Part shown: positions 1-6,238 of the stretch, in pieces
Layout of the letters: every line of letters starts with the position of its first letter
Position numbering within the stretch: the stretch's first letter is position 1
DNA from: JACCUZ01 sp038246575
GTDB lineage: Bacteria; Actinomycetota; Actinomycetes; JACCUZ01
Length of the DNA: 6,308 bases
Direction: 5' to 3'
Assembly: GCA_038246575.1 (NCBI GenBank)
Contig: JBBRVU010000219.1
Coordinates: 1-6,308, forward strand
The notes under the pieces: generated by a model
The model's input: only the letters and a program-made list of their open reading frames with translations
Database searches by the model: none
Told to the model about the DNA's origin: nothing
Made by a program: the position numbers and the translations under genes

Positions 1-285
1 GAGGATGCCGTAGGCGGTGCCGTAGCCGATGCCGGTGAGCAGCGTGGTGGCTCGCGAGCCGAGCAAGAGTCCGAAGGTGGCGCCGATGAAGGCCGAGATG
101 GCCAGGTGCACCAGCCAGCCGACGGCAACCGACTCGGAGCCGACGAGCATGGCGACCATCGGGATCATGTCCATCATCTGCATCATGAGGCCGAACATCA
201 GGCCGCCCACGAGTCCGCCGATGACGCCTCGGGTGGCGTTGGTCAGAAGGGTGGTGCTGGGCTCGGTGTGAGTGGTAGCAGTCAT
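1..285 (-). CDS. Small Met-rich membrane protein, partial (N-terminal 95 residues, runs off left edge)
   Basis: The reading frame opens at an ATG on the minus strand (CAT at 283-285) and stays open to base 1, so the C-terminus lies outside the window. A good Shine-Dalgarno sequence, AGGGAG (complement of 293-298), sits 7 nt before the ATG. After a polar, Thr-rich start (residues 1-19) come three hydrophobic stretches: about 20-48, 55-76 and 79-95 onward. They are rich in glycine (GVIGGLVGG, FIGATFG, GIGYGTAYG), as in tightly packed helices. The first stretch contains eight methionines between residues 30 and 46, including MMQMMDM, with one Asp in the middle. No signal-peptide cleavage site or enzymatic motif is seen. 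I do not recognise the family with certainty; it resembles small uncharacterised actinobacterial or YagU-like inner-membrane proteins. A role in metal binding through the Met cluster is speculation. The gene is co-directional with the upstream GH15 gene, 98 bp away, and probably has its own promoter. Confidence 0.75.
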   Translation of the reverse strand, partial: MTATTHTEPSTTLLTNATRGVIGGLVGGLMFGLMMQMMDMIPMVAMLVGSESVAVGWLVHLAISAFIGATFGLLLGSRATTLLTGIGYGTAYGIL

Positions 286-331
286 CGTGCTTCTCCCTTG
301 GTGGGTCGTGTCCTGGTCTGGTGGGGCACGC

Positions 332-364
332 CGGGAACCCTGTGTGTGCCGTCTGTGCTTCCCG
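332..364 (-). promoter_or_regulatory. Dyad GGGAA-N21-TTCCC upstream of the small membrane protein gene; possible ECF/SigR-type promoter
   Basis: The arms CGGGAA (332-337) and TTCCCG (359-364) form a 6-bp inverted repeat. Read toward the membrane-protein gene, the minus strand gives GGGAAG-N19-GTT. This is close to the SigR/SigH consensus GGAAT-N18-GTT and to other ECF promoters. A transcript would start near 328, about 43 nt before the ATG at 285. The same geometry recurs twice between 2336 and 2411. It could instead be an operator for a dimeric regulator, or a weak hairpin after the GH15 gene. No T-tract follows it. The rest of 286-383 holds the ribosome binding site and nothing else I can recognise. 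Confidence 0.35.
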
Positions 365-383
365 CCGGGAAAGAGTTGCGGCA

Positions 384-2216
384 TCACTGGTGGGGCTGGG
401 AGGAGCGGGCCGCTTCGTGCATTGCCCAGGCCGCGTTGACCAGTCCGATGTGGCTGAAGGCCTGGGGGAAGTTGCCGAGGAGCTCCCCGCTGGCGGAGTC
501 GACCTCCTCGGCCAGCAGGCCGACGTCGTTGGCGTAGCCGGCCGCACGTTCGAAGACCTCCGTGCCGTCGGCCACTCGCCCGGTGAGGGCGAGTGCGTGC
601 GCGAGCCAGAACGTGCACAACAGGAACGTGCCTTCTTCGCCGTCGAGCCCGTCCACACCCGAGTGGGTCCGGTAGCGATGCACGAGGCCTCGCGCGTCGG
701 TGAGGTGGTGGCTCACGGCGTCGATCGTTGACCGGACTCGCGGGTCGGTGGGTGGCAGGAAGCCGACGATGGGTATGAGCAGGGCGGTGGCGTCGAGGTC
801 CTGGCTGCCGAAGGACTGGGTGAACGCCCCGAGCTCTTCGTCCCACCCGTCTCTCTCCACGGTCGCCCTGATCTCCTCGGCCGCTGTTCGCCAGGCCGGG
901 ACGCGGTCGTGCGCCTGCAAGGGGTCGGCCAGTGCGATCGCACGGTCGAGTGCCACCCAGCACATCACCTTCGAGTGGACGAAGTGGCGTGGTTCTCCGC
1001 GGATCTCCCAGATGCCGTTGTCGGGCTGGTTCCAACGGGCGGCAGCTCCGTCGGCGAGCCCGACGAGGAAGTCGCGGGTGGGTGCGCTGAGGGCGCCCAG
1101 CTGGTCGCGGAGCTGAGCGGCCGCGTCGAGCAGCTCTCCGTACACGTCGAGCTGCGGCTGGCGCCAGGCGCCGTTCCCGACCCGGACGGGGGCGCTGTCA
1201 CGCCAGCCGGCGAGGTGGTCCAGCGTGCGTTCGTGGAGGTCGTGTTCGCCGCGGATCCCGAACATGATCTGCAGGGGGCGGTCGGCGGTGGAACCAGCGG
1301 CGGCACCGGCCATGAAGTCGAAGAACTCGTGGGCCTCGTCGGGGCACGCGGCGACCCATAGGGCCTGCATGGTCATGCTGGCGTCGCGGACCCAGGAGTA
1401 GCGGTAGTCCCAGTTCCGTTCACCGCCGACCTGTTCGGGCAGTGACGTGGTTGGTGCCGCGACGATCGCGCCGGTGGGCTGGTAGCTGAGTGCCTGAAGG
1501 ACCCGCCCGGAGGTGTGGACGAGCTCGTGCCACGGACCCTGGTAGCTCTGGTGGAGCTCGGACCATGATTGCCAGCCGGCCGTGGTGTCCTGGAGGGCGG
1601 TGGTGATCTGCACGGCGGTGCGGATCTGCGGCGGCGCCGCGCCGAGGGCGGAGTGCTCGACGCTGAAGCTGGCCGTCTCGCCAGTGTCGAGCCGGAAGCG
1701 CGCGGTGGCGCCGTCGGGCTCGACGTCGAGCGCTACGGTGCTGGACAGGGTCAGCTGGTCGGCACCGCCGGTGGCGAACAGACCACCGGGCACGGAGGTC
1801 ATCACCGGCGTGATGAGCCCGTACTCGGTCCGCGGCCGGAACGACATCTCGACCTCGACGCTGCCCTCGGTACATGTCGCGATCCGGGCCAGGAGGTGGG
1901 GGGCGTGCTTGCCGAGCGCGTGCGGGTCACGGGTCTCGCCGATGACCAATGCGTCGCGGAGCTCGAGGACCCCGGAGGTGGTGTGGAAGGTGGTGAGCAG
2001 CACCATGCTGCCGGCCAGGTACCGGCGCTCCACCCGGGCGTCCCCGGTGGGGTGGATGGACCAGTGACCCGCGTCGTCGTCCAGCAGGGCCGCGAAGATC
2101 GAGGGGCTGTCGAACCGTGGCAGACACAGCCAGTCCACCGAGCCGCCGGAGGAGACCAGCGCGGCCCCGTGTCGATCCGAGAGGAGGGCATGCTCGCCGA
2201 TCGGCAACCGGCTCAT
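384..2216 (-). CDS. Glycoside hydrolase family 15 protein (glucoamylase/trehalase-like)
   Basis: This 610-residue protein is full length for bacterial GH15 enzymes with a trehalase-type N-terminal beta domain (start IGEHALLSDRHGAALV, then SVDWLCLPRFDSPS, roughly residues 5-250). The (alpha/alpha)6 catalytic domain follows, from about 255 to 600. It carries the substrate-site signature GGERNWDYRYSWVRD (264-278), the general acid Glu404 in NGIWEIRG, and the general base Glu570 in LLAEEVD. It ends in the family motif GNFPQAFSHIGL (581-592). The Glu assignments are made by analogy to Glu179 and Glu400 of Aspergillus glucoamylase. The family hydrolyses alpha-linked glucosides by inversion. Characterised actinobacterial members of this architecture include a mycobacterial trehalase, so trehalose, maltodextrin or isomaltoside are all possible substrates. 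There is no signal peptide, so it is probably cytoplasmic. The ATG at 2216 has AGGGG 7 nt upstream (complement of 2224-2228). It is transcribed divergently from the radical SAM operon. No catalytic residue is missing and the frame is intact. Confidence 0.93.
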   Translation of the reverse strand: MSRLPIGEHALLSDRHGAALVSSGGSVDWLCLPRFDSPSIFAALLDDDAGHWSIHPTGDARVERRYLAGSMVLLTTFHTTSGVLELRDALVIGETRDPHALGKHAPHLLARIATCTEGSVEVEMSFRPRTEYGLITPVMTSVPGGLFATGGADQLTLSSTVALDVEPDGATARFRLDTGETASFSVEHSALGAAPPQIRTAVQITTALQDTTAGWQSWSELHQSYQGPWHELVHTSGRVLQALSYQPTGAIVAAPTTSLPEQVGGERNWDYRYSWVRDASMTMQALWVAACPDEAHEFFDFMAGAAAGSTADRPLQIMFGIRGEHDLHERTLDHLAGWRDSAPVRVGNGAWRQPQLDVYGELLDAAAQLRDQLGALSAPTRDFLVGLADGAAARWNQPDNGIWEIRGEPRHFVHSKVMCWVALDRAIALADPLQAHDRVPAWRTAAEEIRATVERDGWDEELGAFTQSFGSQDLDATALLIPIVGFLPPTDPRVRSTIDAVSHHLTDARGLVHRYRTHSGVDGLDGEEGTFLLCTFWLAHALALTGRVADGTEVFERAAGYANDVGLLAEEVDSASGELLGNFPQAFSHIGLVNAAWAMHEAARSSQPHQ

Positions 2217-2299
2217 GGCCGCACCCCTGTAGCCCGGGGCGCCCTCCGGGCCGCCAGCCTTCCCCGCGAGGTAGCAGGCACCGAGTGGTCAATACGCAT

Positions 2300-2326
2300 G
2301 GGACATCCTCACCGCGGGCAGGTCCC
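2300..2326. repeat. Weak dyad GGGAC-N17-GTCCC in the divergent intergenic region
   Basis: GGGAC (2300-2304) and GTCCC (2322-2326) are complementary five-base arms. A second overlapping pair, GCGGG (2314-2318) and CCCGC (2324-2328), forms a tighter hairpin with a 5-nt loop. The element would lie in the 5' leader of the GH15 transcript if that starts near 2333. It does not match the DosR box. In such GC-rich DNA, five-base arms can arise by chance, so this is recorded as a structure with no assigned role. Confidence 0.2.
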
Positions 2327-2335
2327 GCCTCACCA

Positions 2336-2367
2336 TGGGAACCCGGCGGCGGGCCCTTGGGTTCCCA
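2336..2367. promoter_or_regulatory. Perfect 9-bp inverted repeat; possible bidirectional ECF/SigR-type promoter or operator
   Basis: TGGGAACCC (2336-2344) and GGGTTCCCA (2359-2367) are exact reverse complements separated by 14 nt. Two further G-T wobble pairs extend the arms inward. Because of the symmetry, both strands read GGGAAC-N18-GTT, the exact SigR/SigH spacing (consensus GGAAT-N18-GTT). On the plus strand this would start transcription near 2370, about 43 nt before the GTG of the radical SAM gene. On the minus strand it would start near 2333, about 117 nt before the GH15 ATG. The dyad covers the ATG at 2335 and argues against that codon as the radical SAM start. An operator for a dimeric regulator is the main alternative. 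Confidence 0.4.
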
Positions 2368-2372
2368 CGACA

Positions 2373-2411
2373 CGGCGGGAAGGCTACGCGGGGCTCAGCG
2401 GGTTCCCGCCG
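2373..2411 (+). promoter_or_regulatory. Second perfect 9-bp inverted repeat abutting the radical SAM GTG start
   Basis: CGGCGGGAA (2373-2381) and TTCCCGCCG (2403-2411) are exact reverse complements separated by 21 nt. The right arm ends one base before the GTG at 2413. On the plus strand it reads GGGAAG-N19-GTT (2377-2404), the same sequence and spacing as the element in front of the small membrane protein gene. If used as a promoter it would start transcription at about 2410-2413 and give a leaderless message, which is common in actinobacteria and would explain the absence of a Shine-Dalgarno sequence here. If bound by a repressor, or folded in the RNA, it would instead block initiation. Confidence 0.4.
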
Positions 2412-2412
2412 C

Positions 2413-3885
2413 GTGACGATCTCGACGTTGTGGACGCGCGCCCGCTCGACGTGGCGAGACCTGGAGGTGCGGACCAGGGCGGTGCACCCGGACACCATGG
2501 CGGCCATGCGGCGCCGACGGGCCGCCATGCCGGCCGCGCTCGACACCGCTGAGCAGTACCTCGGCCGGCACACCGTCGGGTGCGAGGGCACGCAGGGCGT
2601 GTTCCCCGCATGCGACTTCACCTGCTCGCCGTGCTACCACTCCTCCGACGCCAACAAGGTGCGCGTCGACGGTGAGCACACGGTTCGCGAGGTGACGGCC
2701 CAGATGGGCCTGCTGCGACGCGTCCACGGCGAGCGCGGTCACGCCCAGCTGATCGGCGGCGAGGTCTCCTTGCTGGACCCTGACGACCACGCGGCGGCGC
2801 TGCTGGCGATGCGAGCGGCGGGGCGCGAGCCGATGTCGATGACCCACGGGGACTTCGGCCCCGACTACCTCGAGGACCTCGTCACCGACGCCACCGGTGG
2901 GCTGCGGCTCGGGCGGGTGTCGTTTGCGGCGCACTTCGACTCGCTGATGCGGGGTCGGCGCGGAGTGCCGAGGCCCCGGCGCGAGTCGGACCTGCACGAG
3001 CACCGCAGGGCCTTCGTGGCGATGTTCCAGGACCTGCGCCGGCGGCGTGGAGTAGGAAGCTACCTGGCGCACAACATGACCGTGACCCCGCAGAACATCG
3101 ACCAGGTCGACGAGGTCGTGCGTGAGGTCAGCGCGATGGGCTACCAGATGATGTCGTTCCAGCCCGCGGCGAGCGTCGGGGACGACCGGCGCTGGTCGCC
3201 CGGGATGGCCAGCGTGACCATCGACGACGTCTGGGCGCGGATCGAGGCCGGCCTGGGTCACCCGGTCCCGTGGCAGGCGATGCAGTTCGGGCACCCGGCG
3301 TGCAACCGCACCGCGTACGGCGCCGTCGTCGGCGACCGGTGGGTGCCCCTGCTCGACCCGAAGGACCCGAAGGACCTCAGGGTCCGGGACGCGGAGCTGC
3401 AGTGGTTCGGCGGGATGACCCTGCAGGGCATCTCCCCGGCGCTGGTCGCCGCGAAGATCGCTCGCGCCGTGGCGCGTCACCCGGGTGCCGTCCCGCTCGC
3501 GGCCGGCTGGCTGGTGCGGTTCGTGCGGAGGGCCGGCGGTCCGCGTGCGGTCGCGGGTTCTGTTGCCCGGCGACGGGTGCGGCCCCTGACGTTCGTGGTG
3601 CACAGCTTCATGGATGCCGCCGTGGTCGCCCCGGCGTGGGAGGCCACCCGCTCGGGTCGAAGAGCAACGGACCCGCAGGTCAGCGAGGCGCAGGACCGCC
3701 TGGCCGGCTGCTTCTACGTGATGGCGCACCCCGAGACCGGTGAGCTCGTGCCGGCGTGCGTGCAGCACAGCGTGCTCGACCCGGAGCAGAACCGCCGGCT
3801 GCGGGTGCTGCTACCCATGCCGACGGTCCGGCAACGTCGCACTGCCTTCGACGCGGATGCCGTTGGCTCGGGGGCGCCCCGATGA
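2413..3885 (+). CDS. Radical SAM protein of unassigned function
   Basis: From the GTG start the protein has 490 residues. The 4Fe-4S/SAM motif C-x3-C-x2-C is CDFTCSPC at 67-74, followed by YHSSDANKV. The SAM-amino-group motif GGE is in LIGGEVSLL (115-117). Alternating helix/strand segments up to about 275 fit the TIM-type barrel, for example HNMTVTPQN (220-228). The C-terminal 200 residues hold further cysteines at 297 (HPACNRT), 433 (LAGCFYV) and 449 (VPACVQH), which might bind an auxiliary cluster or substrate (inference). I chose GTG 2413 because sequence resembling the family N-terminus (LWTRARSTWRDLEVR) begins just after it, while the ATG at 2335 lies inside a perfect inverted repeat and adds a low-complexity basic tail. 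There is no clear ribosome binding site. The TGA overlaps the next gene's ATG (ATGA), implying translational coupling. The family reaction is unknown to me; peptide or cofactor modification are only possibilities. Confidence 0.88.
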   Translation: MTISTLWTRARSTWRDLEVRTRAVHPDTMAAMRRRRAAMPAALDTAEQYLGRHTVGCEGTQGVFPACDFTCSPCYHSSDANKVRVDGEHTVREVTAQMGLLRRVHGERGHAQLIGGEVSLLDPDDHAAALLAMRAAGREPMSMTHGDFGPDYLEDLVTDATGGLRLGRVSFAAHFDSLMRGRRGVPRPRRESDLHEHRRAFVAMFQDLRRRRGVGSYLAHNMTVTPQNIDQVDEVVREVSAMGYQMMSFQPAASVGDDRRWSPGMASVTIDDVWARIEAGLGHPVPWQAMQFGHPACNRTAYGAVVGDRWVPLLDPKDPKDLRVRDAELQWFGGMTLQGISPALVAAKIARAVARHPGAVPLAAGWLVRFVRRAGGPRAVAGSVARRRVRPLTFVVHSFMDAAVVAPAWEATRSGRRATDPQVSEAQDRLAGCFYVMAHPETGELVPACVQHSVLDPEQNRRLRVLLPMPTVRQRRTAFDADAVGSGAPR

Positions 3886-5182
3886 GTGCCGGGCCGCACG
3901 TGGCTGGTCGCAGGGCCACGATCCGGCAGATCAGCTTTCCGGGATCGTTGGCAGCCCGCTGGCCGCGACGCTGGAGCTGCGCAACGGGGCACCCACAGGC
4001 GTGGCCCTGTTCGCGCACTGCTTCACCTGCTCGAGCCAGTCGCACGCGGCCACCCGGATCTCGGCGGCCCTGGCCGACCGCGGGTTCGCCGTCCTGCGGT
4101 TCGACTTCACCGGCCTGGGCACCTCCCGGGGCGACTTCGCGGACACCTCGTTCACCACCAACATCCAGGACCTGCTGCTGGCCGCCGGGTGGCTGCGCGC
4201 GAACGTCGCAGAACCGACGCTGCTCGTGGGGCACTCGCTCGGCGGCGCAGCCGTCATCGCCGCCGCCGGCTCGTTGCCGTCGGTGCGCGCGGTCGTGACC
4301 ATCGGCGCGCCGAGCTGCCCGGACCACGTCCTGCACCTCTTCAGCCAAATCGAGGACGACGGTGCCGACCGCGTGCGGGTCGACATCGGCGGGCGCCCGT
4401 TCGACGTGGGTCGACAGTTCCTGGAGGACATCGCGCTACAACCTCAGCTGGAACGGCTCGGGTCGCTGCACCGGGCGCTGCTCGTGATGCACTCGCCGAC
4501 CGACGAGATAGTAGGGGTCGACAACGCCCGGGCCATCTTCGACGCCGCCCGGCACCCCAAGTCGTTCGTGGCGCTCGACGGCGCCGACCACCTGCTCTCG
4601 CGCCGCGCGGACTCACAGTTCACCGCCGACGTCATCGCGGCCTGGGCACCCCGCCACCTGCCCGAACCCGACACGGACGGTCCGGCCAGCGCAATCAGGG
4701 CACCTGCGGTCCCGGCACCCGGCATCGCCGCAGAGGCCGGGATGGAGCGCCCGGGCGGCGTCGTGGTGACCGAGGCGGCACCCCCGGGCTATGCGCAGTC
4801 GGTGACCGACGGCATCCACACCTGGGCGCTCGACGAACCGCTGGCGGTGGGGGGTACCGATACCGGGCCCAACCCGTACGACGTGCTGCTGTCCGCGCTC
4901 GGCGCGTGCACGGCGATCACGATACGCATGTACGCCGGCCGCAAGGGCTGGGACCTGGGTGCCACGTCGGTGAGCCTGCGGCACAGCCGGATCCACGCCA
5001 AGGACTGCCTCGACTGCGAGAACGCGGTCGGCATGGTCGACCACGTCGAGCGCCGGATCGACCTCGACTATCGGCTCACGTCGGACCAGCGTGCGGCGCT
5101 ACTGGCGATCGCGGACAAGTGTCCCGTCCACCGCACCCTCACGGGATCGGTCCACGTCAGCACGAGCCTCGCGGCCCGCTGA
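3882..5182 (+). CDS. Alpha/beta hydrolase-OsmC fusion protein, with apparent frameshift near 3948
   Basis: Two enzymes are fused. The alpha/beta hydrolase half (to about residue 265) shows FAHCFTCS, FDFTGLGTS, the nucleophile elbow GHSLGG (Ser about 119), Asp about 208 in HSPTDE and His about 237 in GADHLL. A Pro/Ala-rich linker leads to the OsmC half (about 290-433). It has the peroxidatic Cys in LGAC (about 343), the resolving Cys in DKCPVH (about 414) and a CLDC insert. OsmC proteins reduce organic hydroperoxides with thiols; this fusion is a known but little-studied architecture. The ATG at 3882 overlaps the radical SAM stop, with GGGGG 7 nt upstream. It opens a frame giving ISFPGS, the expected hydrolase N-terminus, but the rest of the protein is in the -1 frame from 3950 on. 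A single missing base or a -1 shift after 3947 would give 433 residues. The alternative in-frame TTG (3863) and GTG (4001) starts lose FPGS or a core strand. The gene is either frameshifted or carries a sequence error. Confidence 0.82.
3945..3950 (+). other. Apparent -1 frameshift point within the hydrolase-OsmC gene
   Basis: Upstream of this point the ATG-3882 frame encodes ...ISFPGS, ending with TCG at 3945-3947. Downstream, the frame beginning with GGC at 3950 encodes GSPLAATLEL and the whole hydrolase-OsmC protein. The two bases TT (3948-3949) between them are one short of a codon. Re-reading base 3947 gives FPGS-V-GSPLAA, a normal N-terminus for this hydrolase group. Without a shift, the ATG-3882 frame ends at 4298 after about 138 residues. 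I see no canonical X-XXY-YYZ slippery heptamer. Confidence 0.65.
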
Positions 5183-6238
5183 CAGGCCCGGTACGGGCAC
5201 CAGGGTGCCAGTGACCCGAACCCCGACCCGGCGCCCGACGGGAGCCTGGATCCCGGGCGGAAGCTCGACCAGCACCGACGCGGTCGGCCCGCTGTGGGCC
5301 GTCGGGTCGAGCTCGACCTTGGCGACCTGGCGGGTGCCGGCGCGCGTGGACCCGACGACCAGACCCGAGGCGGCCGCGTGGGGGTCGTGCTCGTCGACGA
5401 CCTCCACCAGCTCCTGGCGCACCAGGACCACGGCCGGCTCGCCCACCCGGGGCGACCGCGCGGGGACGAAGCCGAGCGGGCAGTCGTACCCGCCCTCCAC
5501 GGGTGTGCCGACGAGCTCGGAGAACCCGCCGAGCAGGCGGGCGACTGTGATGCTGGCCGGCCGTCGGTAGAGCGTGTCGATGTCCGCGTGCTGCACGACT
5601 CGTCCCTCGTCCAGGACGGCGACGGTGTCGGCCATCGCCGCCTCGGCCAGGTCGTGGGTGACCATGACGGTCGTCGGAGCGAAGGCGGCACGGACCTCCT
5701 CGAGCAGGGCGTGCATGGTTGCCCGCAGCTCGGGGTCGAGCGCGCTGAACGGTTCGTCCAGCAGCAGCACCTGCGGGCGGGCCGCCAGCGCCCTAGCGAG
5801 CGCGACGCGTTGTTCCTGCCCTCCGGAGAGCTCGCGGGGTCGGCTCCGGGCGAGGTCGGCCAGGTGCACGACGTCGAGGTACCCGCGGGCTGCGGCGCGG
5901 GCCCGGGCGCGCGGTAGGCCGGCAGCGCGGTCGGCGAAGGCGACGTTGTCCAGGACGTCGAGGTGGGGGAAGAGCAGCGGCTTTTGGAACATCATCGAGA
6001 TGCCTCGCCGTTCCGGGGCGACCTCGAGCAGGCTGCGGTCGCCCAGTCGCACGTCGCCCCGGTCGGGCCGGAGCAGCCCGGCCACCACGCGCAGGAGGGT
6101 GCTCTTGCCGGACCCGGAAGGGCCGACGACGGCCAGCAGGTGGGCGGGGGCGACACTGAGCGTGACCTCGTCGAGGGCGTCCCGGTCCCGTTGCGGGTAG
6201 CGGAACCCGACGGACTCCAGCTGCAGCTCGCCGCTCAT
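5099..6238 (-). CDS. ABC transporter ATP-binding protein (FbpC/PotA/ModC-like importer ATPase)
   Basis: This is a 379-residue nucleotide-binding subunit. It has Walker A GPSGSGKST (39-47), Q-loop Gln85 in MMFQKPLLFPH, signature LSGGQEQR (137-144), Walker B LLLDEP with catalytic Glu162, D-loop SALD (165-168) and H-loop His195 in VTHD. A beta-rich C-terminal domain (about 235-350, from GGFSELVGT to VTGTLVPVPG) fits the TOBE-type regulatory domain of importers for iron, polyamine, molybdate or similar solutes; the sequence does not settle the substrate. Residues 351-379 are charged and low in complexity, and lie largely in the 84-bp overlap with the convergent OsmC gene, so they may be an unselected extension. 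The ATG at 6238 overlaps the upstream permease stop (ATGA), with GAGG 7 nt before it. The protein would sit on the cytoplasmic face of the membrane with the permease. Confidence 0.92.
   Translation of the reverse strand: MSGELQLESVGFRYPQRDRDALDEVTLSVAPAHLLAVVGPSGSGKSTLLRVVAGLLRPDRGDVRLGDRSLLEVAPERRGISMMFQKPLLFPHLDVLDNVAFADRAAGLPRARARAAARGYLDVVHLADLARSRPRELSGGQEQRVALARALAARPQVLLLDEPFSALDPELRATMHALLEEVRAAFAPTTVMVTHDLAEAAMADTVAVLDEGRVVQHADIDTLYRRPASITVARLLGGFSELVGTPVEGGYDCPLGFVPARSPRVGEPAVVLVRQELVEVVDEHDPHAAASGLVVGSTRAGTRQVAKVELDPTAHSGPTASVLVELPPGIQAPVGRRVGVRVTGTLVPVPGLSAGREARADVDRSREGAVDGTLVRDRQ
5196..5209. terminator. Short hairpin just after the OsmC stop; doubtful terminator
   Basis: GGCACC (5196-5201) and GGTGCC (5204-5209) are perfectly complementary, giving a 5-bp stem with a 4-nt loop that begins 14 nt after the fusion gene's stop codon. 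No T-run follows on either strand. The element lies inside the coding sequence of the opposing ABC gene (its TGTLVPVP region), so it may simply reflect codon choice. The position is right for ending the radical SAM operon, but the evidence is weak. Confidence 0.15.

Noticed and set aside
2287..2292. Minus-strand TTGACC as a housekeeping -35 for the GH15 gene
   Set aside because: No acceptable -10 hexamer lies 16-18 nt downstream; the nearest TACCT-like sequence is only about 13 nt away.
2300..2326. DosR-type hypoxia box
   Set aside because: GGGAC and GTCCC are 17 nt apart; the DosR box has these half-sites only a few bases apart.
2335..2412. Longer radical SAM gene starting at ATG 2335
   Set aside because: The extra 26 residues are basic and low in complexity, the ATG sits at the edge of a perfect inverted repeat with no ribosome binding site, and the family-like sequence only begins after GTG 2413.
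1569..2552. Long open frame on the plus strand opposite the GH15 gene
   Set aside because: It is antisense to a complete GH15 enzyme with all catalytic motifs; the translation has biased composition (Gly, Arg, Ala) and no recognisable domain. Such open frames are expected in GC-rich DNA.
2395..3768. 457-codon open frame on the minus strand opposite the radical SAM gene
   Set aside because: Rich in His, Arg, Gly and Pro with no motif, while the plus strand encodes an intact radical SAM protein. It is a shadow frame.
3931..3950. Programmed -1 frameshift signal
   Set aside because: No X-XXY-YYZ heptamer precedes the switch point and I see no strong downstream stem at the usual distance. A missing base is simpler.
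3886..5214. 442-codon open frame overlapping the hydrolase-OsmC gene on the same strand
   Set aside because: Arg-rich with no domain; the alternative frame carries the catalytic triad and OsmC cysteines.
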